Under the pieces are notes generated by a model that had not been told where the DNA came from, did not search any database, and worked only from the letters and a program-made list of their open reading frames with translations. This document shows, in pieces, positions 24,169 through 35,699 of a DNA stretch of 64,000 nucleotides. The translations under genes and the position numbers were made by a program. Numbering within the stretch: the stretch's first letter is position 1; every line of letters begins with the position of its first letter. The stretch comes from Alisma plantago-aquatica. Lineage: Eukaryota > Streptophyta > Magnoliopsida > Alismatales > Alismataceae. Location: NCBI GenBank assembly GCA_963693085.1, contig OY856410.1:1390795363-1390859362 (forward strand). The letters are read 5' to 3'.

Positions 24169-24891
24169 AGTTTTCTGATGTGATGCGGGACACGTCCCAC
24201 CTCCACAACCAAGGCTGTATATAAGATTCTAACAAGTGGACGCCCACCGTGCTTGTTCATTCCCTTCTTAGTTTTTTCTTTCCCAGGGTGCTCTTTTAAT
24301 ATGTTCTGTTATATCTGAGAAATGTTCGATGATTATATACAATCTGAAAACTATGGGTCGGAAAATGCATGGATTGGTGCCCAATACTCGATTTTGTAAA
24401 GAAATTGATCTTATACAAGGAACTCTTGCATGTACTTCCATAGAATTTATATGTTATAATAATTTGAAATTGCTTTTCAATTAAGAAAATATGTAGAATG
24501 TTCATCTTTAATAAATTTTCTTGAAAGTCAGAATTTTTTTTATTAATCCACCCTTTGTATAATATATAAACTTGGCCTCGTAACCTAGAAATCTAATTCA
24601 GAGAATTGAATGTCATTAGGAATAATTTATCAGAAAAACTCAAACATGTTGTGTGACATACCATATTGAACCTACAATGAGCAATTAGAGGTAAAACCTT
24701 ACCGTAACATACACCTATGATGAGCCTTAGTTATAGATACATCACTACCTTGACGGGCTTGGCTACATGTGACTTATATAAGCACTCAAATGGAGAAAAA
24801 CGTAGTTAATATGATTCCATATTTTACCCATTAATGATAATGATAACAGTTAAGTGAAGTAGGGTATCGATGTCTCATATTTAATAACAGA
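24169..24891. other. 3' flank of kinase gene, no further gene seen
   Basis: AT-rich sequence holding the probable 3' UTR of the kinase gene. No coding region or clear repeat border was found before the Helitron at 24892. Confidence 0.5.
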
Positions 24892-25194
24892 CTAGTGACC
24901 GCACACATGCACATGCACGTGATATATAAAATTTGTTGGAAATATGCGGGGAGGGGATTCGTCCGTAAAAAGGTCCCTACAGTAAAAGATATTTGTGTTG
25001 GTTGTTTGAAAGTAGAGAATCAAGGAACCGTTTTCGTGAGATGGAGAGAGAAATACAGAATTAAAGATAATAAAAGTTAATAGGAGAGTGTGAGAATAAA
25101 TATTTGTAGGAGTAAAATTCTTTGAAAAAAGGAAAGAAAAGAGTGAATCAAGGAGAGCGCAGCATCAAACTCGCTCTTTTTATAGTAGTATAGA
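24892..25194 (-). mobile_element. Non-autonomous Helitron, 303 bp
   Basis: On the minus strand it starts TCTATACTACTATAAA (ending the plus-strand coordinate at 25194), the consensus 5' tip of plant Helitrons, and ends CTAG (24892-24895). The host bases are A before the TC and T after the CTAG, as expected for insertion into AT with no duplication. A hairpin of CACGTGCA and TGCATGTG (8 bp with one G-T pair) lies just inside the 3' end, where Helitrons carry their terminal hairpin. There is no coding capacity; it would depend on a Rep/helicase elsewhere. Confidence 0.8.
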
Positions 25195-25296
25195 TAATAA
25201 CAGGGCATAAACCACGTTATACTCTTCGGAGACATCTGATAAAATTGGAACGATACAGATTAAATGAACTAATAAAAGTATGAACAAACGGCTGGG

Positions 25297-26490
25297 ATGA
25301 GTAACCCTTGGGCTGCCGATGGAAGCGGAGGCGAGGGGATCGGAGAGAAGCCTCGGGACGAAGATGGGGACGGAGGACTGTCCAGGCGAACTACCACGGT
25401 GCCGCTGGGCAATACTGGCCTAAATCTGAATTTTTCTATCCATGGAAATAGCCGGGGGGCTAACGCTACACCGCAGAATCAATCCATGGAAGTGGACGGC
25501 GGGCTCTCTTCGTCTTCCCACTTTCCTGTCCTCCCAAACCACATCCACGGTGCTACATATCCCAAATCTCTCAATCCATCTTTACAGGGAGGTAGGTGCT
25601 TCTAGCAGGGATAGGTGATCATATCGGGAAGACGATTAAAGTCGACTTCAACACCATCTCGCAGCGCAGAGGGCGCTTCGCCAGAATTGCTGTTGAACTT
25701 TGATATAGCCAAGCCCCTCACCCCGCAAGTCATGATTGAAGGAAACCGCTATTGGATTGAATACGAGAACATCCCTTGCGGAAGGGCCGGGCACCTTGAG
25801 AAAGATTGCTCCAAGCGCATCACGGAAGAGAATGCGGCCTCGCGTGCGGCCGCGGCCGACAATGCTCAAAACATACCGCCCGCACCCCCTATGCCAGGCT
25901 TCACCGAATACATCCAGGCACGTCCTAATCAGCGCCGACAATTGCCAGCCCATGCTGCTAACACAAAAATCCCTGCGAGAGTTACTAACTGGTTTCAGAA
26001 CTTGGATAATCAGGAAGAAAACATGGAGGCTGCGGAGGTGATTGATGTCGATAACGTGGCGGAAAGAGTGGCCAACGGGATCGACTGCAGCCAGAGGAAA
26101 AAGAACTTCAGGCAAAACAAGAAGCAAACTGATAAGCCCCAGGGGAACCCCCCACAGGGACAACACAATGCAACGCATGCAGCTCCAAATCCAACTCAAC
26201 CCCGCCCTTCCCACTCTGCTGTGAATCCAACTGGGGACTCAACAGTGTCGGGCAGAGACAACAATGAACTTCCTCTCGTCACCATACCCTTTTCCTTTGG
26301 AGTTGTGCCAAGGGACACCCCTCCACTTCACCCCTACCGCAGCCCCAGTCACAACTCGGTTGGTATTCACCTGCTCAACCAGAAAGTCCTAAACCCGGGA
26401 GAATCAGGAACACCATCCGAAAGTGAGGCAAAACCTCACTCCTCCAGGACTTGGAGGAGGAGGCAAAGGCGATGGAGAAATCCACTCTGA
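25297..26490 (+). pseudogene. LINE ORF1 (DUF4283/zinc-knuckle type), deleted and shifted
   Basis: The first frame (25297-25605) is an acidic, Gly/Ser-rich N-terminus that ends at a stop just where DUF4283 should begin. From 25607 one frame reads IGKTIKVDFNTISQRRGRF, the usual junction after DUF4283. After a frameshift near 25700 the next reads YWIEYENIPCGRAGHLEKDC (around 25748-25807). This is the zinc-knuckle region, but it has lost its first Cys pair through a small deletion. The remainder, to 26490, is a Pro/Asn/Gln-rich tail. ORF1 proteins of this type bind the element RNA. Most of DUF4283 is missing. Confidence 0.7.
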
Positions 26491-26503
26491 ATGACTCTGA
26501 ACA

Positions 26504-29167
26504 ATGAAGATAGTCACTTGAAATGTACAGCGTGTCTGCGATAACGACACCAAAAATGTAGTCCGGGATCTGGTCAGGAAATACGACATTTCGGTTATGA
26601 GCCTTCTTGAACCAAGGTGTAGTGGTGTTCGAACATTAGGCATCATCAAAAAATTGGGTTTTGCGCAATCACACAGAGTGGAGGCGGTGGGCTACTCCGG
26701 CGGGAACTTGGTCCTCTGGAAGAATGACATTAACATGGAGATTATCACATCTCATAAGCAATTCGTCCATTGTAGAGTAAACAATGTGCTCTTCACCTTT
26801 GTCTATGCGAGCACGACTAGAGGAGGCAGAAAACTTCTCTGGAGTCAACTGGTCACAATGGCCCCCTCTATCACAGAGCCGTGGGTGGTGGTGGGGGACT
26901 TCAACGTGATCATGTTCCGGTCAGAAAAGTTTGGAAGCAATACTTTTGATAGTGCAAACAGTAGAGATTTCATCAAGGCTGCTGATGGTTGTTTTCTTCA
27001 CGACCTAGGTGCTTGCAGGCGCACGAACTACTTTCAGAAGGGGCCTCCTCCACGAGCGTCTTGATAGAGCACTGGGAAACCAATTATGGAGGGATCTCTC
27101 ATCCAGGAACAATGGTCCAAGTATTGGAGAAGAACCACTCTGACCATGCCCCCATTCTTGTAGCTTCCGAGGAGCCAGCCACGGCCCATGGCAGGTGCAC
27201 CACCCGCACATCAGCCCGATGGTACTCTACTGCTAGTTACACAGAGTTCATAACTCGAGCGTGGCCATGTGAACAAGATCTGATGGATGCCAATTCCCTC
27301 TTTCTAGCTCACACCTCCAAGTGGGACCATCTAATTGCAGGGCTGACAGGAGGGAGAAGGATCGAATTTTGAATAAGATCAAGTGGAACCAGACGAACCT
27401 TGCACTTAATTTCAACCAAGAGTTAGCCCGGGACACTATCCAGCTCCAGGAGAACCTCGACACTATCTTGCGTAGGGAGGAAGCAGGGATTCAACAAAGA
27501 GGCAGATGCAACTGGCTCAAGCTAGGGGACAACAACACCCAATATTTTCACTCCCTCATCAAAACTTTATACTGGAGGAATAAGATCACCTGTCTTAAGG
27601 ACGCTGATGGCGTCTGGAAGGACAACGAAGAGGAGATCAAACTCCTTATTCTAACGTTCTTTTCTATGGTAACTAGGAAACTGAAGGCGAGCTAAGGAAA
27701 TCGACTAGCATCCGTTTCCCAGGTGGTTTCAAACCTTTGGAGCCTGAACAACTAATACAGATGGCGGTTGTTCCGAGAGAGGAAGAAATATGGAGGGATC
27801 TTAACTCAATGTCATCAGTTAAAGTGCCCGGGCCCGATGAAGTAGATGCTGGCTTTTATCAACAAAACTGGAATATGCTTAAAGCTCAACTATGTCAATT
27901 TGTGATGAAACCATTCAATGGAAGTGATATTCCCCCCACATCGACGGTTTCTCTCATCATTCTCATACCGAAGAAAAATTCTCCTGAACAATGCTCCCAG
28001 TTTCGGCCCATATCCCTAAACAACGTGTAAACGAAACCAATATCTAAGGTAATAGCAGCAAGGATAAAGCCATATCTAAATGAATGGATCTCCCCCTTTC
28101 AAGCAAGCTTTGTACCAGGAAGAAGGATTGGTGACAACACGGCTTTAGTCTAAGAATTCGTTCTCTCGATGGAGTCCAAGACGTGCTCAAGGAAATTTTT
28201 AGCGCTTAAACTGTACTTGGTCAAGGCTTTTGACAAGCTCAGCTGGCAATTCATCCACGACACTCTCACTCGTACATCCATCCCCATGAACATCATTAAT
28301 ATCATCATGCAAATTATTTGTTTGGGGAAATCTTCCATTCTCTGGAATGGTGAGATTGCAAGATCTTCTCATCCCTCATGTGGAGTCAAGCAAGGGGATC
28401 CTTTATCCCCCTACATCTTCCTCCTCTGCCTAGAGAGGTTCAGTCAACTGCTAAAGTCCCAATGGCAATTGGAAACCGATTGTAATCTCCAAGGAAAAGG
28501 TTCATGTATCCCATGCTAGTTTTGCAGACGATATAATTTTGTTCAGGGAATCCTCCCTACACCAAGCAAAGTCAATCCACAAATGTCTTAAGGAATTCAT
28601 CCAGGCATCAGGGCTGTTCCTGTGCTACGAAAAATCCATGGCCTTTTTCTCCTTCAATATTCCTAGAACAATCAAGAACAACATTTGTAGGAGGCTAGGG
28701 GTCCAAGAAACAAGTAACTTGGGTAGACACCTCGGAGTCCTACCGTTCATAGAAGAAAGGGCAAGGAGCTTTTCAATTCCCTACTGGAGAAATTTTACAA
28801 GAACATAAATCAATGGAAAAACAACCTTCTTTCCCTTGTAGGAAGGGTAACCTTAGCAAGATCGGTTCTCCAGTCCCAAGCCAGCTACATAATGCAGTTC
28901 ATTCATCTTCCCATCTCCACGTGCGATAAGATTGACCAAACAATCAGAAACTTTGTGTGGAACGGTAGCTCCAATGGAAGACATCTCAATCTGGTTGCAT
29001 GGAAACAGTTTACAAGACCCAAGGAACAAGGTGGTATGGGAATCAAGCGGACCCAGGACTTTAACACTGCTTTGTTGATGAAACTAGCCTGGGACTTTAT
29101 ACAAAAACATCATATACCGTGGGTGGACAACATGACAGGGAAGTACTACTTGAGAGGACAACCCTAG
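26504..29167 (+). pseudogene. LINE ORF2 part 1: endonuclease and reverse transcriptase
   Basis: Starts MKIVT then TGA (26519-26521), where the family has Trp followed by Asn (WN). The apurinic-type endonuclease continues: SLLEPR near 26600 (family E), GGNLVLW, and VVGDFNVIM near 26890-26915 (GDFN motif). RT motifs follow: FRPISL (about 28003-28020), the D of FDKLSW (28230), GVKQGDPLSPYIF (about 28381-28420) and the catalytic FADDIILF at 28521-28544. The thumb and later region reads WNGSSNGRHLNLVAWKQ. Breaks near 27060, 27370, 27690, 28030 and 28520 scatter it over frames. The enzyme would have nicked target DNA and copied the element RNA onto it. Confidence 0.8.
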
Positions 29168-29218
29168 TCTACCGGGTCTCACTTATGACGAAGTATGAAG
29201 AGTTTTTTTCCCTTTCTA

Positions 29219-32200
29219 AAAGTAAAATTCGAGATCTACTTTATTTACTTTCATAGTACTAATAACAACTAATAATTGCATATTATACTAGACTGTGAAA
29301 ACTACAAGATTACAAGGAAATAGAAGGGAGGCGGGCAACAAGCTGCGCTGCCACCCCTTTTTGAATGGCAAATCTAATCCTTCGAAACACCACATCTATA
29401 AATCTGGGAGTCATTACATTACTATGCATAACTTTCTAGACTCTCTTAAGAAGCTCCACAGCCTTAGGTGCTAGGAACCCAAAAGTGTCAAAACCAAACG
29501 GGATAAAAACATGTTGATTGTCGATACATGCCTTCTCATGTTTGGCCACTTTAGCAGAAACGGCTTTACGGGCAGCATGTCCCACAGTAAAGTCGCCACC
29601 CTTCAGACCAACCAATGGGGAAACTCCTGTTAGATCTACACATGCATGTTTTCCTCCAACCCAGCTAAAATTAAGAACGTCTACTGGCCTAAGTGTCAAC
29701 CTGCCCTCCTGAGCATCAGTCAAAAAGTTCACATGAGCTTCCTTCTTAGATGCAACTCCCGCATGTCTAAGAACATCGTAAAGAACGTCTCTTACAACAT
29801 CATGCTGCTACTTGAAGCTTGAGAGCTGCCTACAATGAACTGCATGCTCCCCAAAAGTGTCTAAGCAAGATTTGCAGCACACTGGGCATACCTCATCAAT
29901 AGGAAAAAGTGGAATCATAAGACAATATCTGAGAACAGTACAATACTCCACTAGAGACATATGTAGTCCAAGGCTATCAATAGGTATAGCAAGAAGAAAG
30001 TCCTAAGCATGTTCAGCCTGTAAATACTGGAAGACTGCTTTCTGTCTTACGGTCATATTAAATTCAACATCCATGCCCTTAACGATTTTGCTAAAAAGAG
30101 AACTTGCCAAAGCATTTTGGGCTTTAGGGGGGACAGTGTCCTTATTAGCAAAACAATTAAGATCGAAAGACGGAATTGTAACACGTAGACAATCTAAAGC
30201 GTAGTTAAAATCAAAGTCCATACCATGTATCCCGCTATCTCGCAAATTATGGTCTTCGAGCACCCAAGATTGGGCTCTAGAGGCCACGAACGCATATAAA
30301 GAAGCCTCCATTGTTGAATATAGGCCCAAACCACCAAGTCTAAGAGGTAAGGATGCCACACGCCATTGAAGATCCCCAAAGAAAGGACCTCCACATACCA
30401 CAATATCCTCAATAGATCCACGCAACCCTTTGTCAAAAAAGGTTACAACCTGATGTACATGTGTGGGTTGGCATGTCCGTAAGCCGAACATAAGCTTAGA
30501 TGTACCCATGCAAGACTGTAACAAAAGAAGCTCACTTTATGGGTCATGCAACTGAGGAAGTAGATGCATCAAGTCAACAGCTTTACTAGCCCTTCTCATG
30601 GCCAACTCCTCAATAAAACTTTTGTTCTTGCTAACAGCTCCTCAAAGTAGTTTTACTCCTAACACAGGCCTCCCAATGTCCATAGGGAACAACCCCTTCT
30701 CAACCTTCCTTCCATCACAAGTAGGCCAGAACACCTCCATTATATGAATGTTCAAAACAAGTCCTAGCTCTGGACCACTGCGTTGAATAATGTCCAACAC
30801 CTCGGCTACCTCCATAGTGTCTCCGATGACGGTCCCATCATCAAGATACCAGGCATGAAGAAGAAGCTTACTATTGTCTCTGATCTCATGAATAAGTGGG
30901 TGAAATACAAGGGAGAAAAAAAGTGGGCGCAGAGGATCACCTTGTTGCACCCCAGTGGTAGACCAGATATGTTTGTCTCCAATGTACAACCTAGTTGCTT
31001 GAGCGTAGGGAAACTCCACCCATAAAGAGATAGATGGGCACCTCTTCCTAACCTCACGGAGCAGCACATACCTATCCACCAAGTTGAAAGCATTAGAGAA
31101 ATCTACTGTAAGCATGGAGAGAGACCCGTCTTCATGATATGCACTCAAAAGCCTATTGACACTATGTAAAACTGCTTCAGCTCCACCTGAGACGCCAACT
31201 CCGAATTGAAAGTCATTAAGATATTTAGCCATATCCTTGCCTACTCCTATCATAGCAACTTTAGACACTAGCCGTCTCCAAATAGTGCCCACTGTAATAG
31301 GACGAATGCCATTGTCAGGCTTAAGTAATGGAGTAAGAGGTGCAGAAGCTACAAACTCTGCCAAACTCAAAGGACATCTCCCTGCCAGTCACAGATTAAC
31401 CACCAAGGTGATAGCATGTATAAGATTTGTGGCAATAGCAGAACCCTCTCCACACAAAGCGTCCAAAGTGTGTTGGGCTCTCAAGCCATCTCTACCACAT
31501 GAAGTCCCTTTAGGAAAGGATTTGATTCACTTGAGAACAGTATCAACATCAGCAACAAGAGGGGCTTCTAAAATAATAATATCTGGCTTGGAAGGAGGCA
31601 ACTTGTAAGGATGCTTAGCCTCTAAGGCTTTCAAGGTATCATCATCATAAGGGGCCGCACCTGAAGAGCACAAGACTTTCACTGCTACTGTAAAGTGACC
31701 ATCTGCGACTTTGCAAAGACATTGTTTGATGTTAGTGTTCTCCTTTATATCATCCTCCAAAAGGTTGTCATCTCCATGACCCATATCCTCTTGTGCACAA
31801 ACATCAATCATGTTGTCCACTAATTCAGTGATACCGTCTGCTCTGCCCAAGTAGCGAGCGAGCTCAGAATATGACGTTGTTGTACAGACTTACTATTCCC
31901 AGATCTCCTATCCTGCCTATTTTTCAGTCTGAAAACCTATAACGTGCAGCGGGGAATAAGTAACAATCTCACCCAGGTAGCTATCGACCCTGGCTCAGCA
32001 ACCACTTTGTAGAGAGTTGTCTTCAGTGCTTGAGAGAAGGCAAGACGACATGCATGTGGGATGCTCTTCACAGTGGTGACGGGTGCTCGAAAAACATGAT
32101 CTAGAAGTGCAACATCAAGGGCCAACCCATGAGTGGCATTAGATATCTCAAAGATCGCTGGGAGGGGCTTTAAAATGCCAACAATCCATCCCTAGATTTC

Positions 32201-32229
32201 TCCGTTATCATCAAAAACCCAAACATTCG
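29219..32229 (-). mobile_element. Minus-strand non-LTR-like element inserted in the LINE
   Basis: About 3 kb with a different reverse transcriptase lies between the two halves of the LINE, in opposite orientation. The word CTTTCTA occurs at both edges (29212-29218 and 32230-32236) and may be its target duplication, but it is short and I see no poly(A). The borders are therefore approximate. Confidence 0.6.
29325..32125 (-). pseudogene. Reverse transcriptase with C-terminal zinc knuckle and restriction-like nuclease region
   Basis: Read from right to left, N-terminal pieces at 32125-31937 and 31850-31527 (a KVADGHFTVAVKVLCSSG motif) lead into RT at 31370-30642. That RT has PDNGIRPITVGTIWRRL, SMLTVDFSNAFNLVDR (first catalytic Asp), TGVQQGDPLRPL and the catalytic AWYLDDGTVIGD. 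After this come the GLRTCQP region (30524-30003), a Cys/His cluster near 29850-29910 (CPVC, then HAVHC), and RPVDVLNFSW...CVDLTGVSPL...KVAKHEKAC in 29732-29436. The last part has spaced D, D and K, as in the restriction-like endonuclease of R2-type elements; that identification is inference. Similar proteins are numerous in plant genomes as unclassified RT proteins. At least five frame breaks. Confidence 0.7.
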
Positions 32230-32239
32230 CTTTCTATTT

Positions 32240-33578
32240 TTGCAACTCTAGGTGAGTGGCCATCTCAAGTCAGGACACCCTTGTTTGGATGGATGAATGG
32301 ATCGGTAATGGACTCAAGCCATCTCTAAAGCCTGGACTAGACATCCTAGGCGACCTGCAAGATCTCAAGGTTTCGAGCCTTGTGAAGGAAGACATTGATG
32401 GGATACAGATTTCCTCAACTACTGGTTCACCCTTGAGACGGTCACTATCATTCCGGCCATGCCCACACCCTACATCACCTACGGGGAAGATACATGTATA
32501 TGGAAACCAGACCTTCATGGGAACTTCACTGCCAGCTCATCCTATTCACTTATAAGTCCATCGCTAGCGGCTGAGGGACACGACTTGTTCAATATTATAT
32601 GGTCTCTCAAGATACCACACCGTATCAAAAGTCATCTTTGGTTGCTTCTACACAATCAGCTACTCACAAATGTCATGCGCACCCAGAAGAGGATGACTGA
32701 AGATCCCTTATGTCTTCAGTGAAAGGCAGTGGAGGAGGACTACCTCCGTGCTCTTCGTGATTGCAATGAGGAAAATCTGATGTGGTCTGTATTTCTTCCA
32801 CCGGGATCAACTATCTTCTATTCAAATCCTGAACATAGTCAACTGGTTGGAATACAACCTTAAAGATCTTCAGCAAATGATCGGATGGTGCACACTATTT
32901 GCAGTCTCATGTTGGCGCTTATGGAAGAATCGTAATTCCTTTATTTTCGAGCACAACACAATCCCCTACAAGGTTCTAGCAGTGTATTATAAAGCTGAAG
33001 CAGCCTCCATCCAACAGGTGATGTCGAATACTCACATTCCACCTACCATTGGCCAACCTGCACGCAACCAGCTAGAAGTGCACCCGATGTCCTCTATTCT
33101 ACACGTCGATGTCGCTACATCCAACATTGCAAACATGAAGTGCACATGTGCTATTGCACAGAACTTGACCGGAATCTGGCTCAAGGGCTCTTCCCATCTT
33201 TCACCTGGGGCTGACGCCATGGAAGGGGAGATGAAAGCAATTCTTCATGGAGCTGATTTGGTCATGAGCAATAATCTCTCATATGTAACCATTATCTACT
33301 CACGAAATGCAGTGGAATGGGTCACAGGGTACAACTGGCGTCCAGGGAAGTACCTTACCTTAACAATGAGGATCAGAGAATGCCGCAAACAAGCAAGATT
33401 TGTGAACACAGTGCATATGAAGAGAGATCAGAACAAGCTCATGGATGTGCTCGCCAAATTTTGCCTTAAGCAGCCACAAACGCCTTCAAATTGGAATACT
33501 TGCCCAACAGAAGGATTGGAAATCTATCATTCTGATAAAATAAAGTTCCCCACTTTGTTTTCAAGTCTTAGTACCTGA
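32240..33578 (+). pseudogene. LINE ORF2 part 2: C-terminal region and RNase H
   Basis: Downstream of the interrupting element the LINE resumes with a TLVWMDEWIGNG-like motif (32278-32313), the usual post-RT region, then a zinc-binding-region relic and a plant-type RNase H domain. The frame 32847-33578 (243 codons) reads LHVDVATS (first Asp of RNase H at about 33107), a MEGEMKAIL segment (catalytic Glu region, about 33220-33247) and a RDQNKLMDVLAKF ending (last Asp/Asn). An RNase H fused after LINE RT is a feature of one group of plant L1 elements. This last frame is open but disconnected from the rest. Confidence 0.7.
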
Positions 33579-33609
33579 TGTAATCGGCCTGCCGATATTG
33601 AAAAAAAAA

Positions 33610-34105
33610 GTATGATATATAATTTGAACTCATAGAATGATGTATGGAATAATATATGGCCATAATGTCAATACATGTATATAAATGCTTTCATGTGTCA
33701 CAATCTTCACTAATACCCCACATTCATGCATGATTAGTAATGCCTGAAGCATGCAATTCATTATCAAATCACTAAGAGCGATGGAAAATATTTTCATTGG
33801 AATAAAAGAAAATAATGAGCTAGTGCTCAATTGGGTAATAATACCATTAATCTCCTATAAAGGAAACTTGAATAAAGTAAATGATATAGTTTGCAATAAG
33901 TATTAAGTAAAGAATGTAATGCTAAGATAATTCCAAATCAAACCTATACCTAATATAATTAAGTAATGTACTAATTTAAACAAACACTGTGGTAGTAACA
34001 ATATTCAGCCTTAATAACTAATCCCAATATCGGTAACTAATTATAGAATACAATATAAATGTTTTAGTTAGTAGGTCAAGTTTAATTTAATTGTACTTTT
34101 TACTA
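33610..34105. other. No gene recognised (AT-rich)
   Basis: AT-rich flank between the LINE poly(A) and the hAT-like transposon, with no supported coding region or repeat border. Confidence 0.5.
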
Positions 34106-34113
34106 GTTTAAAT

Positions 34114-34246
34114 CATTGTTCAGAAAAGTGGTATGCGGTGTACGGGCGGAAGGGGTAGTACATAGAGTATATGCGGTATGCTGGAGCATATGCGGTTTTG
34201 GATTTTTTTTCTCAATAATAAATTATGTATAAAATGGTATATTGAG

Positions 34247-34328
<82 letters not shown>

Positions 34329-35022
34329 GGTATATTGAGATTATATATATATATATATATAAAATGGTATATTGAGATTATATATATATAAAATGGTATA
34401 TTGAGATTATATATATATAATGGTATATTGAGATTATATATATATATATAGCATGCACTTATATGTGTTTACATATAAACATATTGATATTCATATATGA
34501 TATGCTTATATGTGTATACATGTCTATATATGAAATGTGTTTGTAATATATGCACAAAAATTAAAATATATGTGTATCAATATAGAAAGATGTTGTGTGT
34601 GTGTATGAATGTGAATAAATCAAAATGTATATACTTATCTACTAATATATGTTTGTATATGTAGGTCTATTGTATATGTATGTATATGTTTATATCAAAA
34701 GGTATCCATATCAATGTACAAATGTGTTTCGAAATTGTTATATGTATTACAATGTATGCATATAAATCAACGACTATATCTATAAATTTTAATATGTAAT
34801 GAAATGTGTGTTTATATGCATGTATGTATGTATGAAATGCATGTACATAAGTTGTAGGATTTTCAAAAGTGGAGTTTAAGCGGCCTCTTAATCGGCCAAG
34901 CAGGAGTATATGTGACCCATAACAGCTTAGGGGACCAATTAGCAATATGCGGTGCGGTAGGGTGACTGAATAGGTATATGCGGGAGTATATGAGGCCGTG
35001 CGGACCGATTTCCCGAACAGTG
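34114..35022. mobile_element. hAT-like non-autonomous transposon, 909 bp
   Basis: GTTTAAAT flanks it on both sides (34106-34113 and 35023-35030), an 8-bp duplication as made by hAT transposases. The ends are imperfect inverted repeats: CATTGTTCAGAAAA on the left and CACTGTTCGGGAAA read from the right. Inside both ends, TATGCGG/TGCGG words recur (about 34131, 34171, 34191; 34947, 34976, 34999), like the subterminal transposase sites of hAT elements. There is no transposase frame. The middle is AT-rich and contains a long TA microsatellite. The TSD word is nearly self-complementary, which slightly weakens it. Confidence 0.7.
34222..34450. repeat. TA microsatellite with 25-36 bp satellite units
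   Basis: About 78 bp of uninterrupted alternating TA (34249-34326) is followed by four further copies of an ATGGTATATTGAGATTATA unit separated by shorter TA runs. The unit also precedes the run. Slippage of a unit-plus-TA block would explain it. Confidence 0.9.
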
Positions 35023-35292
35023 GTTTAAATACATTTAAGAATAACTATACAAATTTCCAACCCTGATATTAATAGGACTAGAAAATAATATCTTGTAATC
35101 ATGAAATTTCCATAATGTTTGAGGTGTCAAGTAGTTCTGTCTACCTTTATGCAGCCTCGTTTTGTAATTGCAAAATGATGATCTTCTGGTGGGAAGTTTT
35201 GATTTTGGTTGATTTCTTATAAGATCTATATGATCTAGAGGACATCCATGGACTTCACTAATACAGAAATAGCATTCAGTGTCACTTTTCTG

Positions 35293-35697
35293 GGCATCGG
35301 TTATTAAGGAAAACCGACGCCTAACATTTAAGGCGTCGGTTGTTCAAGCAACCCGACGTCTATATTTGAAGACCAGCCAGACACGGGTACCGCTTTGTAT
35401 TAAGCGGCAGTTGTTTATAACAAACCGACGCGTAAATTCTCCCGCGAAATCCATATTTCGATAAAAAAAATAGTGTCATTTTCAGCGTCGGTTATATACG
35501 TAGAAACCGACGCCTATGTGCGATGAAAATTTGCGCGAAAAGTGTCACTGTTAGCGTCGGTTATCCTTGTATAACCGATGCTGAAAGTGGTTCCCGCCAA
35601 ATAATTTCATGAAAATATCGTCCAATTGGACGTCGGTTTTTTCAAACAACCGACGCTAAAGATGTTTAGGCGTCGGTTGTTGTAAACAACCGACGCT
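35293..35697. repeat. CACTA 5' subterminal hairpin repeats
   Basis: Seven successive inverted repeats have nearly constant arms (GGCGTCGGTT and AACCGACGCC) and variable 4-12 nt loops. In En/Spm such subterminal motifs bind the TNPA-type protein, so this is the probable transposition complex site. Confidence 0.85.
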
Positions 35698-35699
35698 AT

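Larger units (their letters stand above)
25297..33609 (+). mobile_element. Plant L1-type LINE with RNase H, frameshifted and interrupted
   Basis: In order it shows ORF1 with DUF4283 tail and zinc knuckle (25297-26490), endonuclease (26504-27064), reverse transcriptase (27700-29167), the LINE C-terminal region (32250-32722), RNase H (32847-33578) and a poly(A) run (33601-33609). A foreign minus-strand reverse transcriptase unit splits it at about 29.2-32.2 kb. Several frameshifts and stops make it inactive. The 5' border is unsure. AAAAGTATGA occurs both at 25274-25283 and across the poly(A) junction at about 33606, which would be a short and weak target duplication. Confidence 0.8.

Noticed and set aside
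24918..24935. LINE target duplication TGATATATAA...TTTG matching 33613-33626
   Set aside because: The left copy lies inside the Helitron, and the match needs a 2-bp gap, so it is probably chance in AT-rich sequence.
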